64,000 bases of DNA. Origin: Bryopsis sp. KO-2023 (lineage: Eukaryota > Chlorophyta > Ulvophyceae > Bryopsidales > Bryopsidaceae). The translations under genes and the position numbers were made by a program. The stretch is taken from NCBI GenBank assembly GCA_030272585.1, contig BSYQ01000008.1, positions 3,472,001 through 3,536,000 of the forward strand. Reading direction: 5' to 3'. Of this stretch, positions 20,901 to 32,386 are shown one piece after another (the first letter of the stretch is position 1; each line of letters begins with the position of its first letter). The notes beneath the pieces were generated by a model. The model made no database searches. It worked only from the letters and a program-made list of their open reading frames with translations, and was not told where the DNA came from.

Positions 20901-23900
20901 GAATTGGTCGGACGCCAGAGCTGCGAGCAAGGCCCCTGTGGAGGAAAACAAGGAAACTGTTTGGGGGCTGCGTGTGTGCCCGCTCAAAGGATTTGTTGCC
21001 GTAGTCGGGATGTGTTTTGGGAAATATTCTTCCCATAAAGCAAAGAGACTCATGATGGTGAAAAACCAAGCAAGGTCGTTATGGCGATATTTGAATGCCA
21101 CAAATATATATGCACACAAATATACGTCATCCTGACACAAACACGCTCACCTCCGTTGACTGCAGAATTCCTTTCGAAAGTATTGGTGTCGAAGATCAAC
21201 CTGGGCCGCTCGCCCAATGACCCAGTCGACATCGTGTCGCCCAATCGATTGATGATTGCCACAGCTCCGCCACTACCGACAAAATATCTCCGCCCGTTCT
21301 TTTCTCGACTCAGGTGCTGGCCGATTTCCCTTTCACTACTAGTGGGGGTCTTTGCTACGTTGCCCATGAAAACAGAATCGTCCATGAAGCAGTCGACCCC
21401 GGTTATTTCGTCGAAAAAGAACAGCACGGCACCACCCAAATGTGATTCGTTTTCCAAAAACGTGCTGTGAAGGATTCTCAAGGATTGCCCTGATGTGTAG
21501 ATGGCCCCCCCACCAAGAGCCAAGTTCTTCTCAAAACTGGAGTTTTGCAGTTGAGCCTCCCCATCGAATGCTGCGACGCCCCCCCCCTCTTTCGCAGTGT
21601 TGTGAAAGAAGCGGGAGTCGGAAACCAACAAAGACCCTGCAATAGCCAAAAAAAAAAGCAGGATCTTAGCTGGCATCCACTATAAAAATAGGAATAATGC
21701 CAGCAATATAACAATCACTTTTTGATAATGTGTCACACTGCATCCACGATGCAAAATACGTAATTTCTGTCCAACAAACAAGCATAATTACATTAACAGA
21801 GCTCTACCCATCTTCGACTGAACAACAATAATGATAATATTAGTTCATACTTTTGCTATTCGGTATACAGGAAACCTCACAACTTTTCAAGGGAACAAGG
21901 AAAACTCACCGGAAGACTCAGCATGAATGGCACCTCCTTGATCCTTCGATTCGTTATGCAAGAATTTGCATCCTTCAACATCATGATCTCCTTCAGAGAG
22001 GTAGATGGCACCTCCTTCCCTCTCGGCAGAATTGCTCTCAAAAATGGACGATTGCATGTGCATGTCTATCTGCCTCCCACTAAACACAGCACCCCCCCTC
22101 CCCCGTTCTGCACGGTTCCGAGAGAACATCATCTCCTGCATTTTAACCGAGCAGGCACACTCGCTGAGTAGAGCCAACCCACCTCCCTCACCAAAGTGAG
22201 ACGGCTCAATCAGTTTGTTCTCTTTAAATTTGACATTCATCAAGATTACCGAAGGTGTGTTAGGACACTCAACTCTACCGGAGGGAGTCCTCTCTCTCAT
22301 GAGATAGTGAAGGCCACCCCCAGCCCTGGGTGATGTGTTGTTCAGAAAAACACTCCGGGAAATGTGCAACGATGTCACTTGCTGAAATGCAGCACCTCCG
22401 CCGCCAGTAATCCCCCCCAATGTACCCCACAAAGCCATGCCCGTACCAAAACCCAATATGTGATTGTCACTGAAATAAGAATCGATCACTTGGACATCCA
22501 TCTCCGAACCCCCTCCCGATCCGTCTGCCACCCTTGCATCTGTCACCAGTGATATGAAGGCCCCACCGCCCCCAGCCATGGATTCTTCCAAATCAATCTG
22601 TTGTTCTCCGACCCTGTTTGAATAAAATCTTGAACCCTCAATCACAACTGACCCTTGCGATTGCATCATGATATACAGTCCCCCTCCTCTCTGACTTGCC
22701 CTGTTGTTTTCAAAACGACAATCTGTAACATTGACCGACCATACATCAAGATCTCCTGACCAATCGGTGATAGATATCGCCCCACCAGCTTTTGCACTGC
22801 ATTCAGAAAAGTTATTTGATATGAATTGGCTGCTGGGGACTGATGACAAGGCAACGCAGCCACCCATTTCCTTGTCCAGCCCTGAAGTGCTGTTCCAGAA
22901 TTTGGAGTTTGACAAGACCAGTGATGCTGTTCCCTCCAAGGATATGGCTGACTTGGTGCCATTTTCAAAGGTGCAATTTGAAATTTGCATCCGTAATTGG
23001 CCCCCCTTTTTCTTCTCATGGTACACACCTCCGTTATGATTGGTGATCGACAGGCTGTCAATCTGTCATTGGAAACCAATTCCAAGAAACTTTATACTTG
23101 TTTAGTCTCGACTTCACTGATTCCAGGATTAGTCTGGGGTGAAAAAGAACTTGGCACAACCAATCAAATTTTGATTGGAATCCAGGTGGTCAGGGTTCAA
23201 ATCCTAGGGAGACCGTTTCAGTTCTTATTTTAGCTGGGATTACAAGTAACAGTTGGACATGTGGGCATCTAATTCTGGGAGTTCAGGGGGAGATGGGCAG
23301 GAAAACCCTCCCCTATATTGTACTTTCAACACATCCAAAATTTTCGGTTTATAGCTCTGCAAGGGGTGCATTCCTGCGTGGACTAACAAGCCTTGTCATC
23401 TTTTTTATTTACCTGCACGGTTGGCACTTGGTCTTCTGCAGCAGCTGCTGGCAATGAATCAAAAACTATTGCATGGGAAAGACATCCATCAATGGCCATG
23501 TTCTTCAGAATCACCCCACCAGATCTGTCCAGATAAACAATCGAAACATTGTGTAAAAATGACGTACGCTTATCCGATTGGGGTACTCCAATTCGTTGGC
23601 CGCTCTCAATCGCCCGATCGACAGGAAAAAAGCTCCGATTGAACAGTACTAAGCGGGTTCACCTGATATCGAAGGCTGCGCCGCCACCTCTGCAAGTCAG
23701 CCGGGGCCCCTGTTTGCCTCCACCTTGAATCGTGACCGCTTTGTCGACGATCACGGTCTCAAGAATGGTAACTGCTTGATCGTACACCAGCGTCAACACC
23801 CCCCCTTCCTCCATTTTCGCCAGAACCTCCTGGATGGAATCCCGCCCCACCGTGGCATTCCGGAAGGTGGTTTTTGGAGCAACGGCGCCCGTGGCGACGA

Positions 23901-23946
23901 TCAAGGAAAGGAAAATTAAGAGAGCTTGAATCGGGCATCGTACCAT
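17996..23946 (-). CDS. Large secreted/membrane receptor-like protein: signal peptide, parallel beta-helix repeats, Cys-rich domain, multi-span C-terminus
   Basis: Nine exons are traced on the minus strand: 23946-23663, about 23602-23413, 23062-21910, 21636-21151, 20935 to about 20570, about 20430-19889, 19780 to about 19478, about 19255-19156 and 19014-17996. The product is about 1,480 residues. A signal peptide (ALLIFLSLIVATGAVA) is followed by about 700 residues of right-handed beta-helix repeats (GGGLYIM, SRFYSNR, GGAIYLSEGDHDVEGCKF). Next come a beta-sandwich-like part, then Cys-rich EGF/ephrin-receptor-like segments (CEHCRPGFFSFDG, GPLCGSCDSGYGHST). The C-terminal about 420 residues have roughly six to eight hydrophobic spans (LIVAFLSAMVPFISAGIAAL and others). 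This architecture, pectate-lyase/Pmp-like repeats plus a polytopic C-terminus, is known from protists such as brown algae; ligands are unknown. An in-frame TAG at 19985-19987 interrupts exon 6, and the exon 5/6 splice sites are uncertain. It may be a recent pseudogene. Confidence 0.75.
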
Positions 23947-23949
23947 GCT

Positions 23950-24940
23950 CTAGGGGGGTGCAGGAGGTTGAGAAAGGGGTTGTGTTCTTTTGGAGGGTTC
24001 ACCACAAAGCATTTCACTCCAAGTACGAGAAACGGATTCGACTTTGGGTCACATATGTCCCACGTTGTCGATCTTTGCTATTGTAAAAATAGAGAGCCAA
24101 AATCAGGGTGGGAAGCTTACAGCGAGCTGTACTAATCACAAAAAACAGCAAGAATCGTTCTTGCTAATTTTGTTCTGATCGGTCAGGATAGGGTGATGAG
24201 AACGAGGAACACCCCAACTTCAACTTCAAGACCACATACAATCAAACTGGCCGAACACACCCCTTCTCTACTCCCCCTAAGAGAATTAATTTGAACTTTT
24301 CCTTAAGAGACTGATGATGCAATTCAGAGTGATCTGTGATGTTGTTCATGAATCAGCACTTGCAAGATCCCTGTTTGAAATGTCTGCTCAGGACTGGAGG
24401 TTGAGGTCAATTCATTTTTTTTGAGAATCTTGTGGAGAAAGCCTGGGGGAAAGCTCAGCAACCCTTTTTCAGTTTCACCTCTTTTTGAGGCAACAAACCT
24501 TAAGCTCCCACTGAAGTCAATGGAAATAACCAAAACACAACCTTTTGGGGGTCAATAATGACCTTTTACATTTTTGTGTTCATTGGTGATTCATTCAAAA
24601 ATTGAGAACGAATATCACTTCAGGCTTTTCAAATCAGCTTTCCCGTCCATCCTGATGTATCGGGGGCTCGTCACCTGTCTTGGCTTTAGAGATTGTGGGA
24701 AAAGCGGTGAGGGGCGGCAGACGGCTCAGGGATGTCCCCTGTGACCGCTTCCTCTATGAAGCACAATCCAAAAAGTCGTCAATCCAGGCACAAGTCATTG
24801 TCAATTCGAAAGCAGTCGACATTAAACTCATAGCCGCGATGCTGACAGCCGGAATTATCTCAGCTGAGTGCAGGGACTGTAAACTCTGGGTGAACTTGTG
24901 GGTTCAGGGACAAGTGGACAAGTGGCTGTCACTATGGGAA
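23950..24940. other. Stretch upstream of the receptor gene; promoter region, no gene seen
   Basis: The beginning should hold the promoter of the minus-strand receptor gene (ATG at 23946). No other open frame, exon or repeat is convincing. Confidence 0.4.
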
Positions 24941-24974
24941 ATCGCGCTCTGTGCGGGGTGTTTTGGCAACCCCG

Positions 24975-25342
24975 CACAGAACCCTGAACAGTCACGCACA
25001 GAGTTAAAAACACCCCGCACGGCTCTGTTCCCCGGTTTGGCCCCGTATTGTGCGGGGTCCCGATTTAACCCCGCACAGACTGGAACCCCGCACACAGAAC
25101 CTGACGTCTTTCCCGTTGTGGGACCCCGCACAGATGAAACATAGCCCCGTACAGTGTGCGGGGTATCCTATTCTCTGTACGGGGGTGCCGTGCGGGGTGG
25201 ATATGAAAGACGTCGGGTTCTGTGTGCGGGGTTCCAGTCTGTGCGGGGTTAAATCGGGACCCCGCACAATACGGGGCCAAACCGGGGAACAGAGCCGTGC
25301 GGGGTGTTTTTAACTCTGTGCGTGACGGTTCAGGGTTCTGTG
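24975..25342. repeat. Palindrome B (CTGTGCGGGG-word hairpin)
   Basis: Arms 24975-25112 and 25205-25342 (138 bp each) are reverse complements with about two mismatches. The 92-bp loop contains a further inverted pair (gccccgtacag / ctgtacgggg). Both strands are open for the same peptide, which is a consequence of the symmetry. The stretch to the right, 25343-25600, carries looser tandem copies of CTGTGCGGGGT. Transcription in either direction would give a stable hairpin of about 370 nt. Confidence 0.92.
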
Positions 25343-25712
25343 CCATTAATGAAACACCCCGCACAGGAGGGCCAGACCCCCGCACAACTGTGCGGGGTCT
25401 CTGTGCGGGGTGACTGTGCGGGCTCCTTTTGTGTGTGTACGGGGTGATTGTGAAAGGCGTGTGCCGGCGTATTTCGTTCCTGTGCAGGGTGATCATGACA
25501 ATCGTGTGCGGGGTTCTAGTCTGTGCGGGATCGCTGTGCGGGGTTCTACTGTGTGTATGCTGGGTGATTGTAGAAACACATCTGTGCAGCTTCATGATGA
25601 CAATATGGTTGTTACAATAAAACAACAATGACAAAACCCCTTTTTAAATGTACACCCCATTTTATGATCGAAGACTTGCCCATTCCCACTTATTCCAAAA
25701 TAGAAATAGAAA

Positions 25713-26596
25713 CTAAAAAAATAGCCCAAAACCATGAACTCTGATCCTGCCATTCCGACCCTGCGCTTGTCTTTCAATAATACAGAGCTCGTTGAACATA
25801 TAAATACCCATCTGACCCACTTCTAACCATTTTTTAATTGTTTTATCAGCAAAGCAGAATAAGGCACATGAGGTGCAATTGTTCAAATGTTCATAATAAC
25901 TGCAACATATGTTGTCATATGCATATGAATCCAGGTTCACTGAGGTTGGAAAAGTCTTGATAAAGTCCGTCTCCTGAATCAAAACCAAATACTAAAAACG
26001 TTTTTTAAGAAAACAATGCGCACGTATGATACCAGAAACAAAACAAGCATGTTGCACCTTGATCGAAAAAAGGGGGGGCGGAAATCACCCTATCCAGCTT
26101 CCCTTTGCAATTGTTGTTACCTTTTTTTCATGGGGTGGGCAGGCTGCCCATTCTAACACACCTCCATCTTCCTTTTTCTGCTGGGATTGGTCTTTTTGAT
26201 CCTCCGACCGAGCGGGCTGGCATTCTCGAATGATCTTCACTGTACCTCATCTTTACGGACAAAAGAATACATCCCCCCTCCCATAGACCCATGAGCTGAT
26301 TAGCCCGGCCATCGAATCCCTCACTGCCTGGCAGACAAAACCAGGTGTCAACCCCCCCCCCAACCCAATGGAATGGCCTGCCCAATCAACAAGAACTAGG
26401 ATCTGGTGTGTGCCGTATCATGCGAATTTTGTACATTTCCTGCGTCCAAGGGTTGGAATAAATCAGTTGTTTCAAGAAAAGTAAAAGCCACCTCAACATG
26501 TTTTATTTTCTGCCTATTTCCCTTACTGCAAAAGAAGGTTCCTGCTACATGAAATGCATCTTGCTGACGCACCCACAGCATAATTCCCTGTAACAC
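25713..26596 (-). other. Possible exons of an unrecognised gene
   Basis: Three open stretches on the minus strand (26596-26396, 26385-26128, 25988-25713) have fairly protein-like composition; the last is Cys-rich (ICCSYYEHLNNCTSCALFCF). No confirmed splice joins or family resemblance were found. They may be remnants linked to the transposase fragment to the right, or chance. Confidence 0.2.
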
Positions 26597-26701
26597 ACCA
26601 GGGCATTTTTTTATGTTTTATAACACACTGTCCATGTTTTTTAACACACTGGGGACTGTCCATGTCGACCCCATGCAAGACCAAGAGCCTCCCCTGGGTG
26701 T

Positions 26702-27672
26702 GTGGATGAAAGCAACTACGAGGTCACATTACAAGACATCAAAGGAATCGAAAAAAGAGTTCGATCAAAAGCTCAGTTGAAGTACACAGTTCTGGGGGGA
26801 AAGTTCAACAAACGACTTGATATTCTTATATCCAAACTGTTGACAAATGTGAAAGACTTATACCTCAGCAAATCAGGGAACAACGATCAGGAGAACAACC
26901 CACGACTGAAGAATCAAATATTTGAGAGAGAAACGAAGGTGATAATGATGATTTTCTGCTTGTACATACTGAAATCAGACTATGTTCAGAGATCCGTTAT
27001 ATTTTTTTGTGTTCTTTGACGCAGGCCAAGGCAATATGGGAAAACCAAGACAAAATGATTGATATTATTTCACCTGATGAAGGGCTTGCAACAGTTCTAT
27101 CCAGCGATGGGATTGAGACATATCAAGTCGATATGGGGCATTCCACGTGCACATGTAAGGACTCCGCGGGCATTCTCTGCAAACACCTACGTGCTGTTGC
27201 ACGTTCTTTGGGAGGGTTGGAGGGGTGGGGACTGAACATTGATTCAATGAGGCCGGGAACCATCACCATCGAAGACGCTTCAGCGGGAGACTCACAGGGA
27301 GAACTTCGTGTTGAGGATCGTGAACGGGTCGCCCTGGGGGTTCCTACAAATCCACCAAATCCTCAAATTTTGGGAATGATGCACAGTGCACTTGACAGAT
27401 TAGATGATCTTCCAGCATCAGAAAGAGATGAAACCCTTAGACAAATGAGAATAGCTTTGATACACAAGACCCAAGAGTTCCAGAAAAAACTCAGACCGAA
27501 GGAGGGGACTAGACCGAAGGAGGGGAGTAAACCTGCGACAATAGATGGGAAGAAATGGCCAGGAAACCAAAAAAAAAGAAAACAGGGAAAAGAGGACTAC
27601 CCTAGACCTCTAGAAGACAAGGAAAATGTCAGAAAAATAAGAACAGTGGCCACATATTATCAAGCCCTGTAA
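26702..27672 (+). CDS. SWIM zinc finger protein, probably MULE-type transposase remnant (5' end missing)
   Basis: Two exons: about 26702-26938 and 27025-27672, joined in phase 0 by an 86-bp GT-AG intron (acceptor tttgacgcag). The second exon has a clear SWIM zinc finger, with CTCKDSAGILCKHLRAVARS giving the CxC...CxH spacing, typical of the C-terminal part of Mutator-like transposases and some E3 ligases. The first exon (LGGKFNKRLDILISKLL) fits the region just before SWIM in such transposases. The tail is Lys/Pro-rich and basic, with a duplicated RPKEG unit, and ends at TAA. No ATG and no DDE catalytic domain are found upstream, and no terminal inverted repeats were recognised. It is either a truncated transposon or a domesticated gene whose 5' exons I could not trace. 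Confidence 0.6.
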
Positions 27673-28131
27673 ATTGTAAACCTGGACTCTTTGGGACAAG
27701 TACAGCACTAGTCTTTTTGCTCCTGCATATCACGAAACTCAAGCGTAAAACTCACCATCCGCCAAAATTGTCCCGAAAGATCCTTCCGCCTCTGATAACC
27801 CTGCTCGAGAAATCGAACAGTGCAGAATCGTTCCAGGCAGGAGGAGGAATTGAACCTCCTTTTTTCCACCAGACCTAGCGTTGTTGCGACGACCACGAAA
27901 AGGTTGCGGCCGTTGAATGTCCTCATTTGCGGTATCTCAGGTACGCCAGGTGCAAGGCCGTCCACGCAACACGCCCACGCGCGTCGCTTCCACTTGAGTC
28001 AGGGAAGGGCACTTGGTGATTTCTGTGCGTGCATGCAAGGGAATGGTGACTTGGATGCTGACGTCGGCCAGTCTGACTTTTTTGCACGCGTTTGGGTGGA
28101 TTTGGTACCAGACCCTTCGCGATTCGGTGAC

Positions 28132-28201
28132 GTCAACCCCGCACAGGATAGTAACCCCGCACAGAGTCCTGTACGGGGTTACTGTCCTATGCGGGGTTGA
28201 C
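28132..28201. repeat. Palindrome C (short CTGTGCGGGG-word hairpin)
   Basis: Arms 28132-28159 and 28174-28201 (28 bp, two mismatches) enclose a 14-bp loop. The words match palindrome B (aaccccgcacag and its complement). It sits in a stretch (27700-28600) where no gene is supported. Confidence 0.85.
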
Positions 28202-28629
28202 TGTGCGGGGTTGATTTCCGCGGTTTCATCCGTCGCTGACGACTTCGCCAGCGACTACGTTTTTCCGCCCCAGATCGTGACGGGAATGCCTGGGAGTCGA
28301 ACCCAGGTGTTTCCTACCATTCCCTCTCTCTGTCGCGTCGGTTTTCGCGACTCCAGTTTTCGGCGGAAATCGACGGTGATTTTACTACCCCGCACAGAGC
28401 GGGTTTTCCCATAGTGTGTGGAGTTTGTCCTGGAGGGGGTGATGAAGGTGATGTGGTCGGGAATACCCCCGTGTCTGTAACGCCCTTCATCAGCTTCCTT
28501 GGGGGGAAGCCCGGTCTCCAGATCCGGCCCCGGCTGGAAAGTCACGGGGATTTCTCTGTCTTGCCTTGAGACTTTTTCTTCCCTGAAGAAACAGTTGAAA
28601 AAATGCTTGGTCCCCCCCTTGCTCCAAAA

Positions 28630-28930
28630 CTAGTAAATAGGAACTGCCACAAGCGGTTTATCCCACCCTTTCCGGCGAAAGAAAAGAACTACTGCCGCCA
28701 GTGCCCCAAGCACCGCCACAGTGACCAAAAATCCTATCAGGGCCAAAGTGGTGGGCCCCGCTTTGTCAGATTTGCGTTTTGTTTCGCTTGTGTCGGCAAT
28801 ATTCTTGCTGTCGCCGCTGGACGATCCTTTCTTGGGCGCTTCCGCGTTTGATAGGTCAGAGGATACTTCGCCGTTCAATAACGGAATGCTCGGACTGAAA
28901 TTCTGTGTGCACTGGAATTCGCCAGGTCCT
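28630..28930 (-). CDS. C-terminal exon of a single-pass membrane protein (fragment)
   Basis: Reading leftward, an open stretch of about 95 codons ends at TAG (28632-28630). It contains a Ser/Lys-rich linker and then one clear membrane span (LALIGFLVTVAVLGALAAVV) followed by a basic stop-transfer FFRRK and a short tail. A plausible acceptor lies near 28945. Repeat R2 begins at 28983, immediately upstream, so the rest of this gene may have been displaced by R2. Not assigned to a family. Confidence 0.4.
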
Positions 28931-28982
28931 TCTTTCGAAAAAAAAGAAAGAAGATCTTTTTTCTTTCTTTTTTTTTCTAGAA

Positions 28983-29410
28983 AAAGAGCGTCGCACAATC
29001 AAGCGTACCATGCACCTCGCCGCTACACCCTAATAAAATGCGTGTTCATACGCGACTAAGATTGGAGAGCAATCGAAATGATTAGCTACACAGTAGTTTG
29101 GAGTTTTTTGGACGAGACAGGCAGGCCATCAATGCCAACACGACGCTAACCGCCGAACGTTGTTGGTAACTACCGGTATACCCCTGTTCTACCCGATTGA
29201 CAACATTAAAAACCCATGCGATTGGAGGTAGGCCACGAGTCTTCTCAGCCTCAGAGAGCCCTTCTGTTGCTCTTTCGCTCGAGTCAGTGGTCCGTCTCTC
29301 GACGGTTACGACTCCTCGCTCGCCTCTACTGAAACCTTGTCCTGAGCTCTGCTTTACTCCACAAGAGCAAAAATGGTTCTAGGAGTCCCGTGGCTAGCCA
29401 TCCTGCTGCC
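28983..29410 (+). repeat. R2 repeat, copy 1: promoter, 5' UTR and signal-peptide start
   Basis: About 428 bp, close to 54469-54875 in the same orientation, with small indels (estimated near 90% identity by eye). Both copies end with an ATG followed by a short hydrophobic start (MVLGVPWLAILLPS here; MVLRVPWLAILLPS at 54838). The block looks like a duplicated gene head. Confidence 0.8.
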
Positions 29411-30773
29411 TTCGTCTCTCCCCGAAACATGCCCAAGCAGGTGGGAATAAAAGGCTGGAGAGGGGGGATGGTATTGCGGACGAGACATTCAACGCTAGCA
29501 CTGGTAGGCCGGGACTGTGGTTCGCATCTCGGAATGTTGCTGGGGGGGTCCTTGCATCAATAGGGAGGATAACCTGGACCTGTGTCGTTCAGATGGAAAA
29601 TGTACGCAGAACGAACGAAAGCAGCAACTTCCTTTGCGGAAAGCACAGAGTCCACAGAATCGTCCACGACGCTGCTCTTACGGTATGATCCTCACTCTCC
29701 CTATGAAGATGGTATCGCTAGCTTCAGGATTATCGCATGTGGGGGGTCACAATGACTGTTGCAGCAGCACAATTGTGCTTCTATGGAGTGAATAGGGTCG
29801 ATGCGTCAGGGAGTGCAAGAAATACAGCAGAGTCAAAGCCTCCAAATGTTGGCTCCACGGTCACCGTGGACGGTGACCGTCGATGGAAAAGCGGGTTTGT
29901 CGTTGTCGCAACTCCACACTTCGGTTATGGGGCTCGAAGGGAACGTGAAAATCCTGACGGAAGACAAAGTCGGCCTGTGTGGAAACGGGATATGCGAGCT
30001 GGACGAGCGACCGGTCATGACCGGCGAGGACTCGGATGGATGTCCGATTGATTGCATGGTCCCCCTCATCCACCCACTATCCACGGAGATTTTGGGTCGC
30101 TCCGTGCATTGCTCTGGACGAGGAAAGCCTCTGTTTGTACCAGAAACTTGCCAGTGTTTCGCTGGCCACAGTGGCGTTACCTGCGAGTCGCGCAAACCAG
30201 GATTCATTCGTGTTGCGGGGGTGGTAGACTGCCTCCCAACTCTGAATTCTTTGAAATCCTAGTGTCAGGTATCGAGCCTTTCTGGGATTCTTTTCCGAGC
30301 AATATCTTGGGCCACGACTTCGCTCTTTTTCGTACGTTCTACTCAACCTTCTTTTTCAGGCTGTGGCCTACACAGGGGGAGTTCTCATCCGTCACGGTGG
30401 ATTGAATATCTTTTGGGCGATGGATACGACCAATTTTCAAGGAATCGAGAAAAGTTACCAGGTGGGGCATCCCACCAAGACCTGTCTCGCTGCGTGTGCG
30501 TTATCTCAACCAAGCCCTTACAAAGTCGCACTCGCTCTGGCTCGCACGGATCCGAGGCCGATGGTGTTCCGGCACTGCAGACGTCTCGGTGAAGTGGAGT
30601 TCAGGGCTGTAGTCTCAGCTCGGCTGAGTTTGGGCAGGGAATTTCAGTATGTCGCGACGAGGCGGTCTTGACCAGGTGTATGTGTTTTCTCCCAGGCCCA
30701 ATTCGGACTATCCATGGATAGAAGCGTTACTCTACGATCCTCCGCTCAAGTCAAGTGTGGTTGTCACTACATA
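29373..30773 (+). CDS. Putative secreted EGF-like protein, several exons
   Basis: The start ATG 29373 gives a signal peptide (VPWLAILLPS), with a donor after CCAAGCAG at 29440. A middle exon about 29590-29750 is plausible (FAESTESTESSTTLLLRYDP). An exon in 29801 to about 30220 has a Cys-rich module (CGNGICELDE, then GCPIDC) and an EGF-like module (CSGRGKPLFVPETCQCFAGH ending in GVTCE). Exon 30360-30461 (34 codons) follows a strong acceptor, and exon 30696-30773 (26 codons) follows the R3-type intron; both are in phase 0. Middle joins are not resolved and the 3' end is not found. Partial relatives of the 30360 exon flank R3 copies 1 and 3. It may be one complete member among fragments, or itself incomplete. 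Confidence 0.45.
30462..30695 (+). repeat. R3 GT...AG repeat, copy 2 (uninterrupted, in an intron)
   Basis: 234 bp from GTGGGGCATCCC to TTTTCTCCCAG. It sits exactly between two in-phase coding exons and is an intron by position. Copy 1 (15792-16505) and copy 3 (minus strand, 53960-54200) have the same boundaries. Confidence 0.75.
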
Positions 30774-30789
30774 GTGAGTGTTGTTCTTG

Positions 30790-32344
30790 CTGTGTTTTTT
30801 TGTGATCGGTTCATTGATTACACTTATGTCTGTCCGCACTGGATTAATCCAATGCAAATACCTTCCGGCACCACCACCCAAAACCCACGCCTACAATACA
30901 ATTAATTATAAAAACCATTGTTTGAATTTGAAAATGTGAGAGTGCTGTTGTCAAATCCCAATTGGAAGTTTAGCATTAACGCCATTTCCGGTAGAAGGGT
31001 GAAGATGGAAACACACTAAGAACAGTACAAACTGAGCAGGACATGAAGATACGTTTTTCCTGCAGGTTGATCGTTTTGTGGCAAAGGCAATACACTGTGG
31101 TTTTCTATAAAGAGGAAGGAAAGGGTGTTTGTAATAACCATTCGAGTCCCACTGAGTTCCATCGTTTACTGTTTTTATGCGCGTTTACTGCATACTCTTG
31201 ACACTGTTAAACTTGGATTTGTGTTGATTTTGAAAAGTATCCTGTGGACTGCGTGTCTTGCGATTTGCTAGTTGAAAAGAAAAGACACCAACCCACCCAT
31301 CCAAATTGGCATGCATCTTTTTTTTTTGACACACACAATCAGAAGTGCGGTGATATTACATTATAGGATTTGACTCCTAATACGCTGTGGATTTTTTTTG
31401 AAAAAAATATATACATTTTTTGGAAAAAAGGGAGTATATTAAACAGGAAAACTCACAAAAAACATGATGTTCCGATTCGACGGTTATAAACACGCTGTAG
31501 CGAGCAGTGAGCACTATGCTACGAGCAAGAAATACGTTGTGTAAATTCACAACGTATCAGGGGTCGAATCCTATTATTATAGTAATATTACCCAACAAGG
31601 AGAGCATCTTCTCCAAACAAAACACAATCCAATTCTTTCCGAATCCATCAATAAAATACTCAGATGCCACCAAACTTTCAAACTTTGTACTCACTATATA
31701 GTGAGTACAAATACTGATATATCAGTCCGAATATATCAATCAAGCGTTCCGTGGGATTTTGTGTGTGGGTGTGGGCGTTCCTGACAAGGGGAGGAGACAA
31801 AAATCCCGTGGGCTTCGGTGCACTTCGGACTGGCACGGAACGCTTGACAAAAACATGGGCGAGTTGTGGTCTTTGGCATACTGTTCTTTGATGAAATGAG
31901 TGACAACTGGCTCAAGCCAGTTTCGACATTCAATCCGGAGCCCCGAAAATTCGGAACGTGCCCGACAAATTTGAACAACAATCAATCACATTGATTCGGT
32001 TAATTCCCTGGAGGGTACCGTGAGTTGTGCGTCTGAACGAGGCCAGCAACATATATTCGCGGTTTGTGTAGGGCATTTCATCTCGGTGTTTGATAAACAG
32101 CCATCATCCATCACCACACAAACTGATTGACTTCCTCACACAAAGCACCTCTCATCAAAAAAGGATTTCTTTGTCCAAACAAAAACAAGGGGGTTTGCAC
32201 TCAACTCATCAACACTGTCTCCTTGTCAATTCCTACACAAAGATCCGACACCCCCGTCCCCTTGTTTCTTCCTTTCACTTGCCTCTCAGAATTTAATCGT
32301 AATTATGCCATATCAAAAGTAAATCGGTGGTACTGGCAGCTTCT

Positions 32345-32386
<42 letters not shown>

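Noticed and set aside
20436-21135. Two plus-strand open frames of about 200 codons
   Set aside because: They are antisense shadows of the receptor gene exons, whose minus-strand frame carries the beta-helix and Cys-rich signatures.
24904-25634. Open frames up to 189 codons on both strands over palindrome B
   Set aside because: Again produced by the palindrome and the GTGCGGGG words, not by coding constraint.
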